Assembly (NCBI RefSeq): GCF_000244895.1
Contig: NZ_CM001441.1
Location: 3,864,226-3,928,225, forward strand
Direction of reading: 5' to 3'
Source: Desulfosporosinus youngiae DSM 17734
GTDB lineage: Bacteria > Bacillota > Desulfitobacteriia > Desulfitobacteriales > Desulfitobacteriaceae
Length of the DNA stretch: 64,000 nucleotides
The notes beneath the pieces are model-generated. The model ran no database searches, was not told where the DNA came from, and saw only the letters and a list, made by a program, of their open reading frames with translations. This document shows, piece by piece, positions 47,217 through 58,044 of this stretch. The translations under genes were made by a program, and so were the position numbers. Within the stretch, counting starts at the first letter, position 1. Every line of letters starts with the position of its first letter.

Positions 47217-47249
47217 TGAAGCCTTTTCCATGACTCAATTGTCTAATAA
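47217..47249 (+). promoter_or_regulatory. Probable ECF promoter TGAAG-N19-GTCTAATAA, copy B (orphaned)
   Basis: TGAAG 47217-47221 and GTCTAATAA 47241-47249, flanked by sequence that also matches the region upstream of the gene at 52219. No gene with a start follows closely; the target was probably lost in the duplication. Confidence 0.65.
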
Positions 47250-47454
47250 GTATAAGGGGGGATGAAATGAGTTTGGGTCAACAGGGTTTTATGAGACCAA
47301 TAGGTAACCTCTTGGAAATTAACTAACTGAACTTAGGTATTATGGGGATACCATCCATTTAGTGTTCTTTGACAACTTCACATAGCTAAGATAAGCAAAA
47401 GTAAAAACTCACCTTTTCAAAAAAGTCAATAGGAAACCCGACGAAGCATAAGAG

Positions 47455-47492
47455 TAATCATTTAAGCAGGTGTTAAGCTGCTTAAATGATTA
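47455..47492. repeat. 15-bp stem inverted repeat in a gene-free stretch
   Basis: TAATCATTTAAGCAG (47455-47469) pairs with CTGCTTAAATGATTA (47478-47492) around eight bases. The interval 47250-47801 otherwise shows no gene; a short open frame at 47572-47772 has no ribosome site. Confidence 0.6.
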
Positions 47493-47801
47493 AGAAGCCT
47501 ATGTTCAAAAAGAATAGAAGGCTTCAGTATCGCAACTTGCGCATCCAAGTGCTGATTGACCGCAGGTAAACTTGCTTGCCAAAACCAGCGCTTTTTACTA
47601 CGACAGCGAGCATCTCAAGTTTATCGTCAACAAGGATTCTCTTGAATGTACGTTTAACCGTAGTTCTTCAGGCATAAATGATGGGACTGGGGTGAGAATT
47701 TCGAGAATCTGCTGGATGCAGAAAGGGGTGATACCAATAGGCTATGCTGGCTTTATTCCAAGACACTACTAAAGAATTAACAAATGAAAGGAGCTACCTT
47801 T

Positions 47802-48497
47802 ATGAAGGATGATAAAGACTTTGAGAAGAATGGTAGTAGCGATGTATCTAGGCGAGATTTTTTTGGTAAAGTTGCTAAGACCACAGTTGCTGGAGTATTA
47901 ATGGCTGCTACTGGTGGCATATTAACTAATCCTAAAATAGCCATTGCGGATGGAAATTATTCATGGTCATCCAATAATCCAAAGCCTATCATTTTATCGA
48001 GATCAGCATGGGGCGCTACTCCCCCAAAGACTACACTTCCTGCAAGAAATACTAGTAATTCATATAATTTAATATTTCATCATAGTGGAAGTTTAGTTTT
48101 TCAATTAACAGATTTCCAAGCTTGCATATTAAAAGTTAATAGTATACAAAGTCAGCAAATGTCATCTGGTTGGGATGATATAGCTTATCATTATCTTATA
48201 GATCCTGCTGGAAGAATATACGACGGCAGGGACCCTAGTAAACTAGGTGGTCATTGTACTGGTAAGAATGATGATATAGGAATATGTCTTCTTGGTAACT
48301 ATGATAGTCAGTCTCTAACTTCTGCTCAAATTACTGCAATTCAGGCACTTTCAGCATGGCGTATAAGAATTCAGGGTATATGGAAAACCAATACATTTGG
48401 ACATAAGGATTTTCTATCTACCGAATGTCCGGGAGAAAACTTGGAATCGTATGTAACGAACAGTTTGCGAACATATTTATCAAGTGCAATTTATTAA
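47802..48497 (+). CDS. Tat-exported PGRP-type N-acetylmuramoyl-L-alanine amidase
   Basis: A 231-residue protein. The twin-arginine signal DVSRRDFFGKVAKTTVAGVL at residues ~14-35 marks export by Tat. The amidase-2/PGRP domain follows: ILSRSAWGATPPKTTLP, zinc ligands in LIFHHSG (His) and FGHKDFLSTECPG (His, Cys), with YHYLIDPAGRIYDGRD and GICLLGNYDSQ. It would cut peptidoglycan between MurNAc and L-Ala in the envelope. ATG 47802 is supported by AAAGGAG eight bases upstream. Amidases usually use Sec; Tat export is unusual. A small gene follows 16 bases later. Confidence 0.87.
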   Translation: MKDDKDFEKNGSSDVSRRDFFGKVAKTTVAGVLMAATGGILTNPKIAIADGNYSWSSNNPKPIILSRSAWGATPPKTTLPARNTSNSYNLIFHHSGSLVFQLTDFQACILKVNSIQSQQMSSGWDDIAYHYLIDPAGRIYDGRDPSKLGGHCTGKNDDIGICLLGNYDSQSLTSAQITAIQALSAWRIRIQGIWKTNTFGHKDFLSTECPGENLESYVTNSLRTYLSSAIY

Positions 48498-48513
48498 TAA
48501 GGGAGGTTCAATA

Positions 48514-48900
48514 ATGTATTCATTAATTCAAGATATAAAATGGGAGAATGATGAAAAATCAGAAAAACTAATTTTCGTCAAAAAGGCAACTAATAGACTA
48601 TGTTTTCAGGTAAAAGAATTAGGTTTAGACCCTGAAGTTTGGACTCATGAGAAAAAAGAAAAGACTCATAAAGGCAAATTTCAATTAGAACTAATTTTCC
48701 AAGATTTAGAACTAACACCAGAACTTCTTGCCAAATTCGGTGAAAAGCCATTAGATATTGGTTTTAAGAACTTAAAAGCAGTATCATTGGGTTGTATGGG
48801 GGATGATTCATTAACCCCAATATATATAGCATTTGGAAAAAACAATCAAAGTATCGAATACCAGGAAGACAGCGAAAAATTAGTTGTAATGCTCTCTTAA
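48514..48900 (+). CDS. Hypothetical protein coupled to the amidase
   Basis: A 128-residue soluble, acidic protein with no signal peptide or membrane helix; GGGAGG precedes the ATG. Features: SLIQDIKWENDEKSEKLIFV, FQLELIFQDLELTPELLAKF, then LGCMGDDSLTPIYIAFGK. The family is not recognised. It starts 16 bases after the Tat-amidase and the two end before a shared terminator, so they form an operon. An immunity or chaperone role for the amidase is conceivable but only an inference. Confidence 0.6.
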   Translation: MYSLIQDIKWENDEKSEKLIFVKKATNRLCFQVKELGLDPEVWTHEKKEKTHKGKFQLELIFQDLELTPELLAKFGEKPLDIGFKNLKAVSLGCMGDDSLTPIYIAFGKNNQSIEYQEDSEKLVVMLS

Positions 48901-48981
48901 GGAATATATAATGGTCCAAAAAGATACTCAAGTAGGTATTTTTACGGGTTTATATTATGGTGGTTCAAGAGTTAATGAATT

Positions 48982-49015
48982 AAAAAAGGGTTCTGGATGC
49001 TCCGGAACCTTTTTT
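48982..49015 (+). terminator. Terminator of the amidase operon
   Basis: AAAAAAGGGTTC with GAACCTTTTTT around a GC-rich loop, followed by more T. The stretch 49016-49432 beyond it holds no gene. Confidence 0.8.
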
Positions 49016-49432
49016 ATTAACCCGTAGTGCCATTTGCCTAATCTTAGCTCTTCTAAAATTCCAGAAAAGCTCGACTTGCAAGGTTTTGTGGAGAATTCTT
49101 ATTGAATAAGGGGCTTTGATAAACACAACTACCCCTTAATAAAAGTGCACGTTGAGTAGAAAAAGATGTGCAGCAATCCGAATTCGCAGATAACCTCCCT
49201 ACCTTTTTGCAACTCAGCGCCGAAAATTGCCGAATTTTCTAAAATTATCCTTAGGGTAAAATAGAAGAATACGCACGTGCTTTTTCTTACTTTCTGCCAA
49301 TTGTTATAATTGCCAGATTATCTATTATTTTTGACGCAAATCAGTTTTCACCTTACTTAATTTTTTACTCGAGATACTTAAACGGGCTAAAAATCAGTAT
49401 TATAATTAAATCTAGTTAGGATGTGAATTACA

Positions 49433-49828
49433 ATGAAGAAGAAATTCCCAAAAATAATTTTACTATTTTTTGTTTTCCTAAGTATTTTTATTTTAACAGG
49501 ATGTGGAAATAATGAGGAGAAAATGCTAACAAGAAGTTTCAATCAGATAAATAATGTTAAGGTAATGGTTGGTGATAGCGAAACAACTTGTAACTCTAAT
49601 ACGGTTGAACAAATCTTTGATATATTACAAAATACTAAAGTCAAATTAGATAACTATGACCAAAGTTCGGAACCCAAATTTATACTTATCTTTGAATATA
49701 AAGATGGTACAAGTGATATTATTAGAACAACCGAAAACGGAAAATTCTTTTATCGTTATTTAACCGATACATCATGGATTGGTGGCATAAACGATAAAAT
49801 TCTACCTTTGATTAACACCCAAGATTAG
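49433..49828 (+). CDS. Small lipoprotein
   Basis: A 131-residue protein with lipobox LTGC (FLSIFILTGCGNNEEK) and a compact mature domain (VKVMVGDSETTCNSNTVEQI, then ILIFEYKDGTSDIIRTTENG). No family recognised. The first residues are very basic (MKKKFPK) as expected for a lipoprotein signal. It stands alone with a terminator at 49935. Confidence 0.65.
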   Translation: MKKKFPKIILLFFVFLSIFILTGCGNNEEKMLTRSFNQINNVKVMVGDSETTCNSNTVEQIFDILQNTKVKLDNYDQSSEPKFILIFEYKDGTSDIIRTTENGKFFYRYLTDTSWIGGINDKILPLINTQD

Positions 49829-49934
49829 TCTCGCTACAAATAGCTCCATCAATATCGTTGAATTTACACTAAAGTACAGTCATATGAATGAGGTCATCTT
49901 CATGCATGCCCTGTGTATATGAAACCCTGAATTT

Positions 49935-49960
49935 GACGCTTGAATGAGCGTCTCTTTTTA
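49935..49960 (+). terminator. Rho-independent terminator
   Basis: GACGCT-TGAATG-AGCGTC followed by TCTTTTTAT, about 105 bases after the small lipoprotein gene. The following stretch to 50642 shows no supported gene; an 87-codon frame at 50021-50284 lacks a ribosome site and any recognisable domain. Confidence 0.8.
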
Positions 49961-50642
49961 TTCTTGCGTAAATTTTACGAGAATTTTGATACTAATGATG
50001 AATAAGCAAGTGGTCTATTTTTGTCAAACGCCAATATAACATACTCCTCAAGCCTATACAGACCATTGGCATTGGAATATCATCACAGGAAACGAAATCT
50101 GATCCTTCTGTTGGTGTTGTTTTATCATATTAGATTCAATAGAATAGTCCGCTTCCAAAATATACCTCAAAAAACGAAAGTGCATACAATACCTGGTACA
50201 GGTGTGATATCGATCTCCGATTTCTCCGGGTTAACGATATATCTAAAAATCAAACAGGACATGGTATTTTACTTTAACTCCTAAGGATGAACATCTTGGA
50301 AATGTTGATTGGACACCAAATTCATAATTTCAAACTTAAATGCAATATTTATCGAAAATCATCAAATATTACCTTGGATAATCGTAATACTCTTAAAAAT
50401 GGTATAACTCAGTCTTTGGTAAGGCCCCTGTAGATGATGGAACAAATAAAATACCTGGGGCATTTATTTAATAGAAAAATTTAATAGTTTAAATCTATCA
50501 GACCAGCAAATAGTAGGTCTTCGTCGGGTAGGACATAGATTTGATGAGATAACAATTAGATTTTCCCCTGCGGTCTGGCTTTTGTGTCGTTCCGCGGGTC
50601 TAGTTTCGACGTACACGTTCCACGATATAATCTATCTCATAG

Positions 50643-50688
50643 AAAAAGCATATGAGCACTCCAACTAAATGCTCACATGCTTTTTTTA
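50643..50688 (-). terminator. Terminator behind the anti-sigma gene
   Basis: AGCATATGAGCA with TGCTCACATGCT; A-run on one side and T-run on the other, so it can work on both strands. It is duplicated at 46626-46668. Confidence 0.75.
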
Positions 50689-50697
50689 TTAACTACC

Positions 50698-51438
50698 TTA
50701 GGCCACCGACCTCGCGACTTTAATCAGATCATCTTCTTCGGTTTTTCCAATTAACTCTAGCTCCAGCCCTCTCATCACCCATCGAAGAATTAATGTTCCA
50801 TCTTTAGTCTTTAGCAAATGTCCCTCATTTCCGTTTATATCGATTTTATTAACCTGTGCATCATCCGAGTCATATAAGAAACTCCCATTATGACCTGCAA
50901 CTAAATTGTTCTGTATTAGCATAAATGGCTGGTTATTAACCGAGTACTCCATTTTAATAGAATAGGTATCTCCCGTTGTTTGGGTCAGAAGAACTTTCTT
51001 CAACTCAGTACCTTGAGGAAGATAATGCGGTCTGGCAATATTAAAGTAAACAATTTTCTCAACCTCATCTAACGTAACTTCTTTCTCCGACGGGGGCTCA
51101 TTTTGTTCAACGGCGGGAGGAGCCGAATTGCCCTTCTGCTCTGTTTTTACGTTATAGAGACTTCCCCCGAGAAAAACCTTTATCGAGGTGAATAACCTCT
51201 CCCCAAAAGCAGTTGCTGTAGCAGGCCTCAAAAACGAACCTGAAATAACGAGTAATACTACGGCTGCTGCCGCAAGGGTGACTTTTCTGATTCGGTTCGT
51301 TCGTTTTTTCGGAACACCATATCGCCTGACAAAATCTTCCCACTGTTCTTTAACTGGAGGTACATCTATTTCACTTGCTTCCCGCAGAAGGGATTTCCTA
51401 ATTTGTTGGCCTAACTTATCTTCAAACTCATCATTCAT
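50698..51438 (-). CDS. Membrane anti-sigma factor with DUF4367-like domain
   Basis: A 246-residue protein: cytoplasmic N-terminus (KLGQQIRKSLLREASEIDVP, VKEQWEDFVRRYG), one membrane helix (VTLAAAAVVLLVISGSFL) and an extracytoplasmic domain with YFNIARPHYLPQGTELKKVL, typical of DUF4367. Its ATG overlaps the sigma factor stop by four bases (ATGA) with GAGGTG upstream. It should bind the partner ECF sigma in the cytoplasm and release it upon an envelope signal. A decayed copy lies at 46681. Confidence 0.82.
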   Translation of the reverse strand: MNDEFEDKLGQQIRKSLLREASEIDVPPVKEQWEDFVRRYGVPKKRTNRIRKVTLAAAAVVLLVISGSFLRPATATAFGERLFTSIKVFLGGSLYNVKTEQKGNSAPPAVEQNEPPSEKEVTLDEVEKIVYFNIARPHYLPQGTELKKVLLTQTTGDTYSIKMEYSVNNQPFMLIQNNLVAGHNGSFLYDSDDAQVNKIDINGNEGHLLKTKDGTLILRWVMRGLELELIGKTEEDDLIKVARSVA

Positions 51439-51989
51439 AATCCACACCTCTCTAAACTCTCTGATGATTTATTAAGCGTATTTTTTATTCTGTATTTTTC
51501 TCGAGCACGTCGAAGCCTTTGATTCACATTTTGAGTTGAAGTTTCAAGGATAGCTGCAATTTCTTCAGTGGAGTAATCCAATAAATACTTTAACACCAGA
51601 ATTTCTCGATCCGCAGGATTAAGTTCGGCTAAGACATTTGTTACTTCATTTTTAAGTAGTACTGAATCACTTACAGGGTCTGGCAGGTTATATCCGCTGG
51701 TATCGATCTGCCTGGATAATTCCACTTCGTTCGTCAATACCTGGCGGGAATTTTTCCGCAACATATTTTTAGCTTGATTTATTGCAATTCTTATGACCCA
51801 TGCACAAAACTTATTTTTCTCTCTCAGCTGCTGAACGTTGCAAAAAGCCTTATAAAAGCCTTCCTGAACTGCATCCTTGGTCAGCTCAGGGTCTCTGACA
51901 ATCAGGTTAACAGCAGTAAATACTCTATGATAACAGCGTTCATATAACTCATCGTCAATTTGATTCTTTCTTTCTTTTGAAAAAAACAA
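51435..51989 (-). CDS. ECF RNA polymerase sigma factor
   Basis: A 184-residue ECF sigma factor. Region 2: DELYERCYHRVFTAVNLIVR, ELTKDAVQEGFYKAFCNVQQ, ENKFCAWVIRIAINQAKNML. Region 4: LNPADREILVLKYLLDYSTE and EIAAILETSTQNVNQRLRRA. The start is TTG at 51989 with GGGGAG seven bases ahead. It has its own promoter TGCAAC-N15-GACTAA at 52015-52043. The shared element TGAAG-N19-GTCTAATAA at three places nearby could be what it, or its lost twin, recognises. Confidence 0.93.
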   Translation of the reverse strand: MFFSKERKNQIDDELYERCYHRVFTAVNLIVRDPELTKDAVQEGFYKAFCNVQQLREKNKFCAWVIRIAINQAKNMLRKNSRQVLTNEVELSRQIDTSGYNLPDPVSDSVLLKNEVTNVLAELNPADREILVLKYLLDYSTEEIAAILETSTQNVNQRLRRAREKYRIKNTLNKSSESLERCGL

Positions 51990-52014
51990 ATGCTAACTCC
52001 CCTGTCTTCAAATG

Positions 52015-52043
52015 TATTAGTCTTTTATTTCAAGATTGTTGCA
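52015..52043 (-). promoter_or_regulatory. Promoter of the ECF sigma operon (TGCAAC-N15-GACTAATA)
   Basis: On the minus strand TGCAAC and GACTAATA are separated by 15 bases. The same two elements with the same spacing (GATTAATA in place of GACTAATA) survive at 47091-47119 in the decayed copy, which shows they are constrained. Confidence 0.6.
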
Positions 52044-52144
52044 GTCGAATCCTTTTTTGGGCATTAGGATTTAAACCAAAGCAAATTCAAAATCTCTCTT
52101 TATAATAGGACTTTTATCCTGATTCTGGTTTTTACCAATTTCTA

Positions 52145-52177
52145 TGAAGCTTTTTCCATAGCTCAATTGTCTAATAA
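52145..52177 (+). promoter_or_regulatory. Probable ECF promoter TGAAG-N19-GTCTAATAA, copy C
   Basis: TGAAG 52145-52149 and GTCTAATAA 52169-52177 lie 42 bases before the gene at 52219, divergent from the sigma operon. A more ordinary TTATACTAAT is found slightly downstream, so a housekeeping promoter cannot be excluded. Confidence 0.65.
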
Positions 52178-52218
52178 GCAGCGATGACATGTTATACTAA
52201 TAACGGGGGAATTTAAGA

Positions 52219-52932
52219 ATGAAGCTAAAAATTTTTATCTTAACGCTAATGCTTATGCTTCTAATATGTTCAAACGTATTCGCCATAGAAAAATTGCCGA
52301 CAGATGTAATGAGCGCTTTCCAAGCTAGTGTTAAAAGTTTTCAAAATCAAATGCTGGAAGAAAGAGATATGACACATCATCTCACGGATGCAGAAATCTA
52401 TCAAATGAAAGATACAGGATACAAAATTTACAGACTCGATCCAAATAAGGTACTTGAAAAGGAAAATATTGATTTATACGATGCCTTATATACCAATGAT
52501 AAGTGGTATATACCAGTTTCTGATCGATTAGGATATGAAATAGCTAAAGTTAATGGCGTTTATAAATTAGTTCATAGTGGTGTATATGACGAAAAAGATG
52601 CCATTCCTTATGAAACCTTAGAAAAGATGGCTATAGAAAAAGAGTTAAAAGATCTCGTTTATGTTGATGAACCAGCCCTGCACATTCATGGTCTTATCGG
52701 TAAAACAGCTAAAGGCAGTCAGTTTCTATCATTTAACCAAAATGATGACCTTAAACTCCAAAAACATGAAATAAACGACGGCAAAGACTTAATCAATGAA
52801 ATTAGAGTCAAAGTAAATGAAGCAAAAATGAAGAGAAACCAAGGGTTTGGAATACCAATATTATTTTTGCTTTTATCATGTTGTATTGTTATAGGAGGAT
52901 TCATATACAAGAAATCAAAGTTGCAATCATAA
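52219..52932 (+). CDS. Secreted/membrane-anchored protein, probable ECF target
   Basis: A 237-residue protein with a signal peptide (KLKIFILTLMLMLLICSNVF, cleavage near FAI) and a C-terminal membrane helix (GIPILFLLLSCCIVIGGFIY) followed by a short basic tail, so it is anchored outward by its C-terminus. The exposed part begins KLPTDVMSAFQASVKSFQNQ and includes a helix-rich middle. No family recognised. It lies divergent from the sigma/anti-sigma operon, behind a shared type of promoter, and may be part of the envelope signal or response. Confidence 0.65.
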   Translation: MKLKIFILTLMLMLLICSNVFAIEKLPTDVMSAFQASVKSFQNQMLEERDMTHHLTDAEIYQMKDTGYKIYRLDPNKVLEKENIDLYDALYTNDKWYIPVSDRLGYEIAKVNGVYKLVHSGVYDEKDAIPYETLEKMAIEKELKDLVYVDEPALHIHGLIGKTAKGSQFLSFNQNDDLKLQKHEINDGKDLINEIRVKVNEAKMKRNQGFGIPILFLLLSCCIVIGGFIYKKSKLQS

Positions 52933-52935
52933 GAG

Positions 52936-52977
52936 CAAAGCAGGTTTTTCCACATTAATTTGGAAAACCTGCTTTTT
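52936..52977 (+). terminator. Rho-independent terminator
   Basis: AAAGCAGGTTTTTCCA pairs with TGGAAAACCTGCTTT (one-base bulge) around a seven-base loop, followed by TTACA; it sits three bases past the gene at 52219-52932 and is workable from both sides. Confidence 0.85.
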
Positions 52978-53067
52978 ACACACTCAAGCAAACAAATTGT
53001 GTTTTTAGTTCCTGCCTAAAATGAAAAGTACCCAAAGAACCGTCGAACCATCTTAACACCCTATTTA

Positions 53068-54033
53068 TCACTTGATCATTTCTTCTAATCTTGGCAGGTT
53101 TGCTTCAACATCGGCCATGATCGCCTTAGTATAATTTAAGTTATGAATTCCCCAGCTGGCATCAGCCTCAATCAAGGTTAGATTCGTGAACAGTCTGCCA
53201 TATAAATTATTGGCCTCTGAATAATCCGGGTTATCCTTATTTTTAGCCAAGGCCTCATTAACACTAGCCAATCGATTCATATACTGCTCATCCTGGGCTT
53301 TAAAGTCCTCCTGCAGCTTGTCAATGCGCTCAGCAAATTCCTGCTCATCTTCATTGGCATGACAAAGATTGCAGGAGGTAATTCGTTTCTCTTCCATCGC
53401 TTTACTGGGAAGAGTCGCTTCAAAGGTATGGTTTTGATTGGTCATATGGCATTCCGCACAACTTATCCCTTCCTTATAGCGACCATCAGGCATTTCGGGA
53501 AGCCCTATGGCACCTATGCCTTTAAACATTTCTCCATGGGGATGATGCCAGGACCCTCCCGGCTTAACCGTGCCGCTGGACATGCCCGTATGACAGCTGG
53601 AACATAATTCCGTTACATTTTCATCCTTTAAGGTATAGGCACCCAAATTATCAATCTTATGGCAGTCAGCGCAGCCAATCGATGAATTCAGTTGAGCAAC
53701 CGCCGGTTTGCCATCCATCGGCGCCATGGCATACTCATAAGAATGGCATTGAAAACAGCGTGGCTGTACATGATGATCCGGCTTTTTCATTTCTTCAAGC
53801 AGGGTATTCAAGGCAGTCGAATGAACGCTTTCTTGATACTGTTCCGAAATGGGTATAAATGAATCCAGCTTAGGTTGTGGGGACGGCAATTTAGTTTGAG
53901 CAATTATTTCCGTTGACTGAGCGGCAGCAGTTTTGCCGGAATCCAACAGTTTGGGAACCGAATATATCCCCAGTAATATCACCATAAGCACTCCCAAAGA
54001 TATAAGAGTTATTAATTTAACCTTTTTATTCAT
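53068..54033 (-). CDS. Membrane-anchored pentaheme cytochrome c
   Basis: A 321-residue protein with an N-terminal hydrophobic anchor (LITLISLGVLMVILLGIYSV) and five CxxCH haem-binding motifs: CFQCH, CADCH, CSSCH, CAECH and CNLCH, in a NapC/NrfH- to NrfA-like cytochrome context. The C-terminal third is helical with no haems (ERIDKLQEDFKAQDEQYMNR). Its ATG overlaps the chemoreceptor stop by four bases with GGAGG inside that gene, so the two are made together. It should pass electrons on the outer face; the partner is not in the window. Confidence 0.9.
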   Translation of the reverse strand: MNKKVKLITLISLGVLMVILLGIYSVPKLLDSGKTAAAQSTEIIAQTKLPSPQPKLDSFIPISEQYQESVHSTALNTLLEEMKKPDHHVQPRCFQCHSYEYAMAPMDGKPAVAQLNSSIGCADCHKIDNLGAYTLKDENVTELCSSCHTGMSSGTVKPGGSWHHPHGEMFKGIGAIGLPEMPDGRYKEGISCAECHMTNQNHTFEATLPSKAMEEKRITSCNLCHANEDEQEFAERIDKLQEDFKAQDEQYMNRLASVNEALAKNKDNPDYSEANNLYGRLFTNLTLIEADASWGIHNLNYTKAIMADVEANLPRLEEMIK

Positions 54034-55793
54034 ACTGAACCTCCTACCGTAAATTTACTGACAACTCCTTGGAGGTTTACCGCCAAAGAATCTAGGGATT
54101 CGGCCTGAGCATGCAATTCTTTGATAAAGCTGGTCTGCTCTTTGATGCTTACTTCCACGACACTGATCTGGTTGCTTGTCGAGAGGGAAAAGCCGCCAAT
54201 ATCCTTGGCTTTACCCGCCATTGAGTTGCTTGCTTTCCGCAAGTCTTCTATGGTGTTATAAATGTTCTTTATTTCCAAGGCCTCCATTTTAGTGTTAGCA
54301 ATAATTTCTTTCAAACTTTTGCTCAAATCCTCAACAATAGTTTTGGTGTTGGCAATTGATAAATTACTTTTATTAATGACTTCAGTCACTTTCCGAGAAA
54401 ATCCCGATACTTCCTCCAGCTTTTTTTCAATACGATGGCTGTTCTCTGTACTAGCCTGGGCCAACTTGCGCACTTCTGAAGCAATTACGGAAAAGCCTTT
54501 CCCCATATCTCCGGCATGGGCAGCTTCGATCTCGGCATTTAAAGCCAACAGATTGGTTTGCTCCGCAAATTTTTTAGTGACGCTGGTTATTTGGGCAACT
54601 TCCTCAAAAAGGAGTGCAAGCCCAGACAGGATAACATTTGTTTCCCTGGAGTTCGTATCGATTTCCAGCAAATGACTAACGGCAGTATCTAATTTTAACC
54701 CGCCGTCTTCGGCTCTTTGTGAAGAAATACCCGCTGCTTCAGAGATCTTCTCCGTAACGGCAGCAATATTGGCCACATTGGCATTAGTTTCATCGATAAT
54801 ATAACTCATTTCTCTAATACCATCGGCATTTAAGGCTACGTCCATGCTTGCCTGGGAAAAGGATGCCGAAATATTCTCTGCTAAACCGGCATACTCTTGA
54901 GTCGATTTTCTGATACTTTCGCTGGATGCTAACAATTGATCACTTTTATGAGTCGTATCCTTGATGACACTCTCTAAATTATCAATCATCAAGTTAAAAG
55001 ATTGTGCCAGTTCGCCGATTTCATCCCTGCTCTCCGCCGCAGCCCTATTCCTCAAATCTCCTAACGCTACTTTTCGGGTTACTTCCATGAGACCTTTAAC
55101 CGGTTTCTGGATCTCTCTAACCACATAGAAACTGACGAATATGGACAATACCAAACCCAGCAGCCCATAAAGGGATGATCTTCTTAAAGCATTTTTAATA
55201 TTAGCATCTCCATTGGCCTGAACATCATTGAGCGCCTGTATGGTATCCTCACTCATTTGGTTACTGCTTTCAACCAGTTTTTCAGTAGAGGCTTTGGAAT
55301 TAGGCTCAATTTGAGCAACGACTAATTCGTTCCCCCTCGTATGTAAGGAAAACATAGCATTACTTAAATAACTAAAAACCTCGTGTTTATGTTTAATATC
55401 TTCAAATACCGGCTTTTCTTCATCCGTCAAATAGTTGTTCAGCTTAATTATTTCTTCAGTGAAGTATCGATCATAGTATCTGAATTCATCAATGGCAGCT
55501 TTTCTAAGGGTCTCATCCTTAGATGAAATAAACGTCAGAGTTAGATTTTGTTGAGTTAAGACAATGGTTTTAATGGAATCATTAATCCTCAATTTAGCCA
55601 TTCCATCATTGAGTTGAGATGAAAGAGTTCTTTGAGTATTACTGATGGTTGTTACCGCATATATGCCAATGGACAAGAAAATCAGGCCTGCGATCAGTAG
55701 CCCCGCGATAATCTTCTTTGACAATGACAGGTTTTTGATGATATTTAGCTGAAACTTTATCTCTAACCCCTCTTTTCGTGCATTTTTTCTCAA
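54030..55793 (-). CDS. Methyl-accepting chemotaxis protein coupled to the cytochrome
   Basis: A 587-residue receptor. Membrane helices at about 29-49 (IIAGLLIAGLIFLSIGIYAV) and ~205-225 flank a four-helix-bundle type sensor of ~155 residues; HAMP follows (VREIQKPVKGLMEVTRKVAL), then the long signalling coiled coil with the tip FAEQTNLLALNAEIEAAHAGD and KGFSVIASEVRKLA. The start is TTG (55793), without a strong ribosome site, so translation may be weak. Translational coupling to a multiheme cytochrome suggests it reports on electron flow or on an electron acceptor. Confidence 0.92.
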   Translation of the reverse strand: MRKNARKEGLEIKFQLNIIKNLSLSKKIIAGLLIAGLIFLSIGIYAVTTISNTQRTLSSQLNDGMAKLRINDSIKTIVLTQQNLTLTFISSKDETLRKAAIDEFRYYDRYFTEEIIKLNNYLTDEEKPVFEDIKHKHEVFSYLSNAMFSLHTRGNELVVAQIEPNSKASTEKLVESSNQMSEDTIQALNDVQANGDANIKNALRRSSLYGLLGLVLSIFVSFYVVREIQKPVKGLMEVTRKVALGDLRNRAAAESRDEIGELAQSFNLMIDNLESVIKDTTHKSDQLLASSESIRKSTQEYAGLAENISASFSQASMDVALNADGIREMSYIIDETNANVANIAAVTEKISEAAGISSQRAEDGGLKLDTAVSHLLEIDTNSRETNVILSGLALLFEEVAQITSVTKKFAEQTNLLALNAEIEAAHAGDMGKGFSVIASEVRKLAQASTENSHRIEKKLEEVSGFSRKVTEVINKSNLSIANTKTIVEDLSKSLKEIIANTKMEALEIKNIYNTIEDLRKASNSMAGKAKDIGGFSLSTSNQISVVEVSIKEQTSFIKELHAQAESLDSLAVNLQGVVSKFTVGGSV

Positions 55794-55877
55794 AATTACT
55801 CAAAGTATATCAATTCAATTACTAAATCAGTTTATACTATTTCCCTTTCCTTGTATATAGTAATGATTATAACTTTC

Positions 55878-55930
55878 ACTAATAATAAAAGAACGTTCCT
55901 TCATTGCGAAGAAACGTTCTTTTATTAGTG
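55878..55930 (-). terminator. Bidirectional terminator after ligA
   Basis: CACTAATAATAAAAGAACGTT pairs with AACGTTCTTTTATTAGTG (a three-base slip near the outer end), leaving a 15-base loop; both sides are AT-rich. It lies just past the ligA stop. Confidence 0.85.
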
Positions 55931-55934
55931 AAGA

Positions 55935-57959
<2,025 letters not shown>

Positions 57960-58005
57960 CTACCATATGTCTTTCAAAGCCGCCGGCGTTTGATACCCAC
58001 CCGAC

Positions 58006-58044
58006 ATTACACTATAGACAATATTATATTACATATAGTGTAAT
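58006..58044. repeat. Inverted repeat ATTACACTATA-N17-TATAGTGTAAT
   Basis: Two 11-base arms, exact complements, at 58006-58016 and 58034-58044, in the 370-base interval upstream of ligA. It may be an operator or a small AT-rich hairpin; no gene lies in the interval. Confidence 0.6.

Noticed and set aside
50021-50284. 87-codon open frame after the small lipoprotein
   Set aside because: No ribosome site, no signal or domain, lies in AT-rich gene-free DNA.
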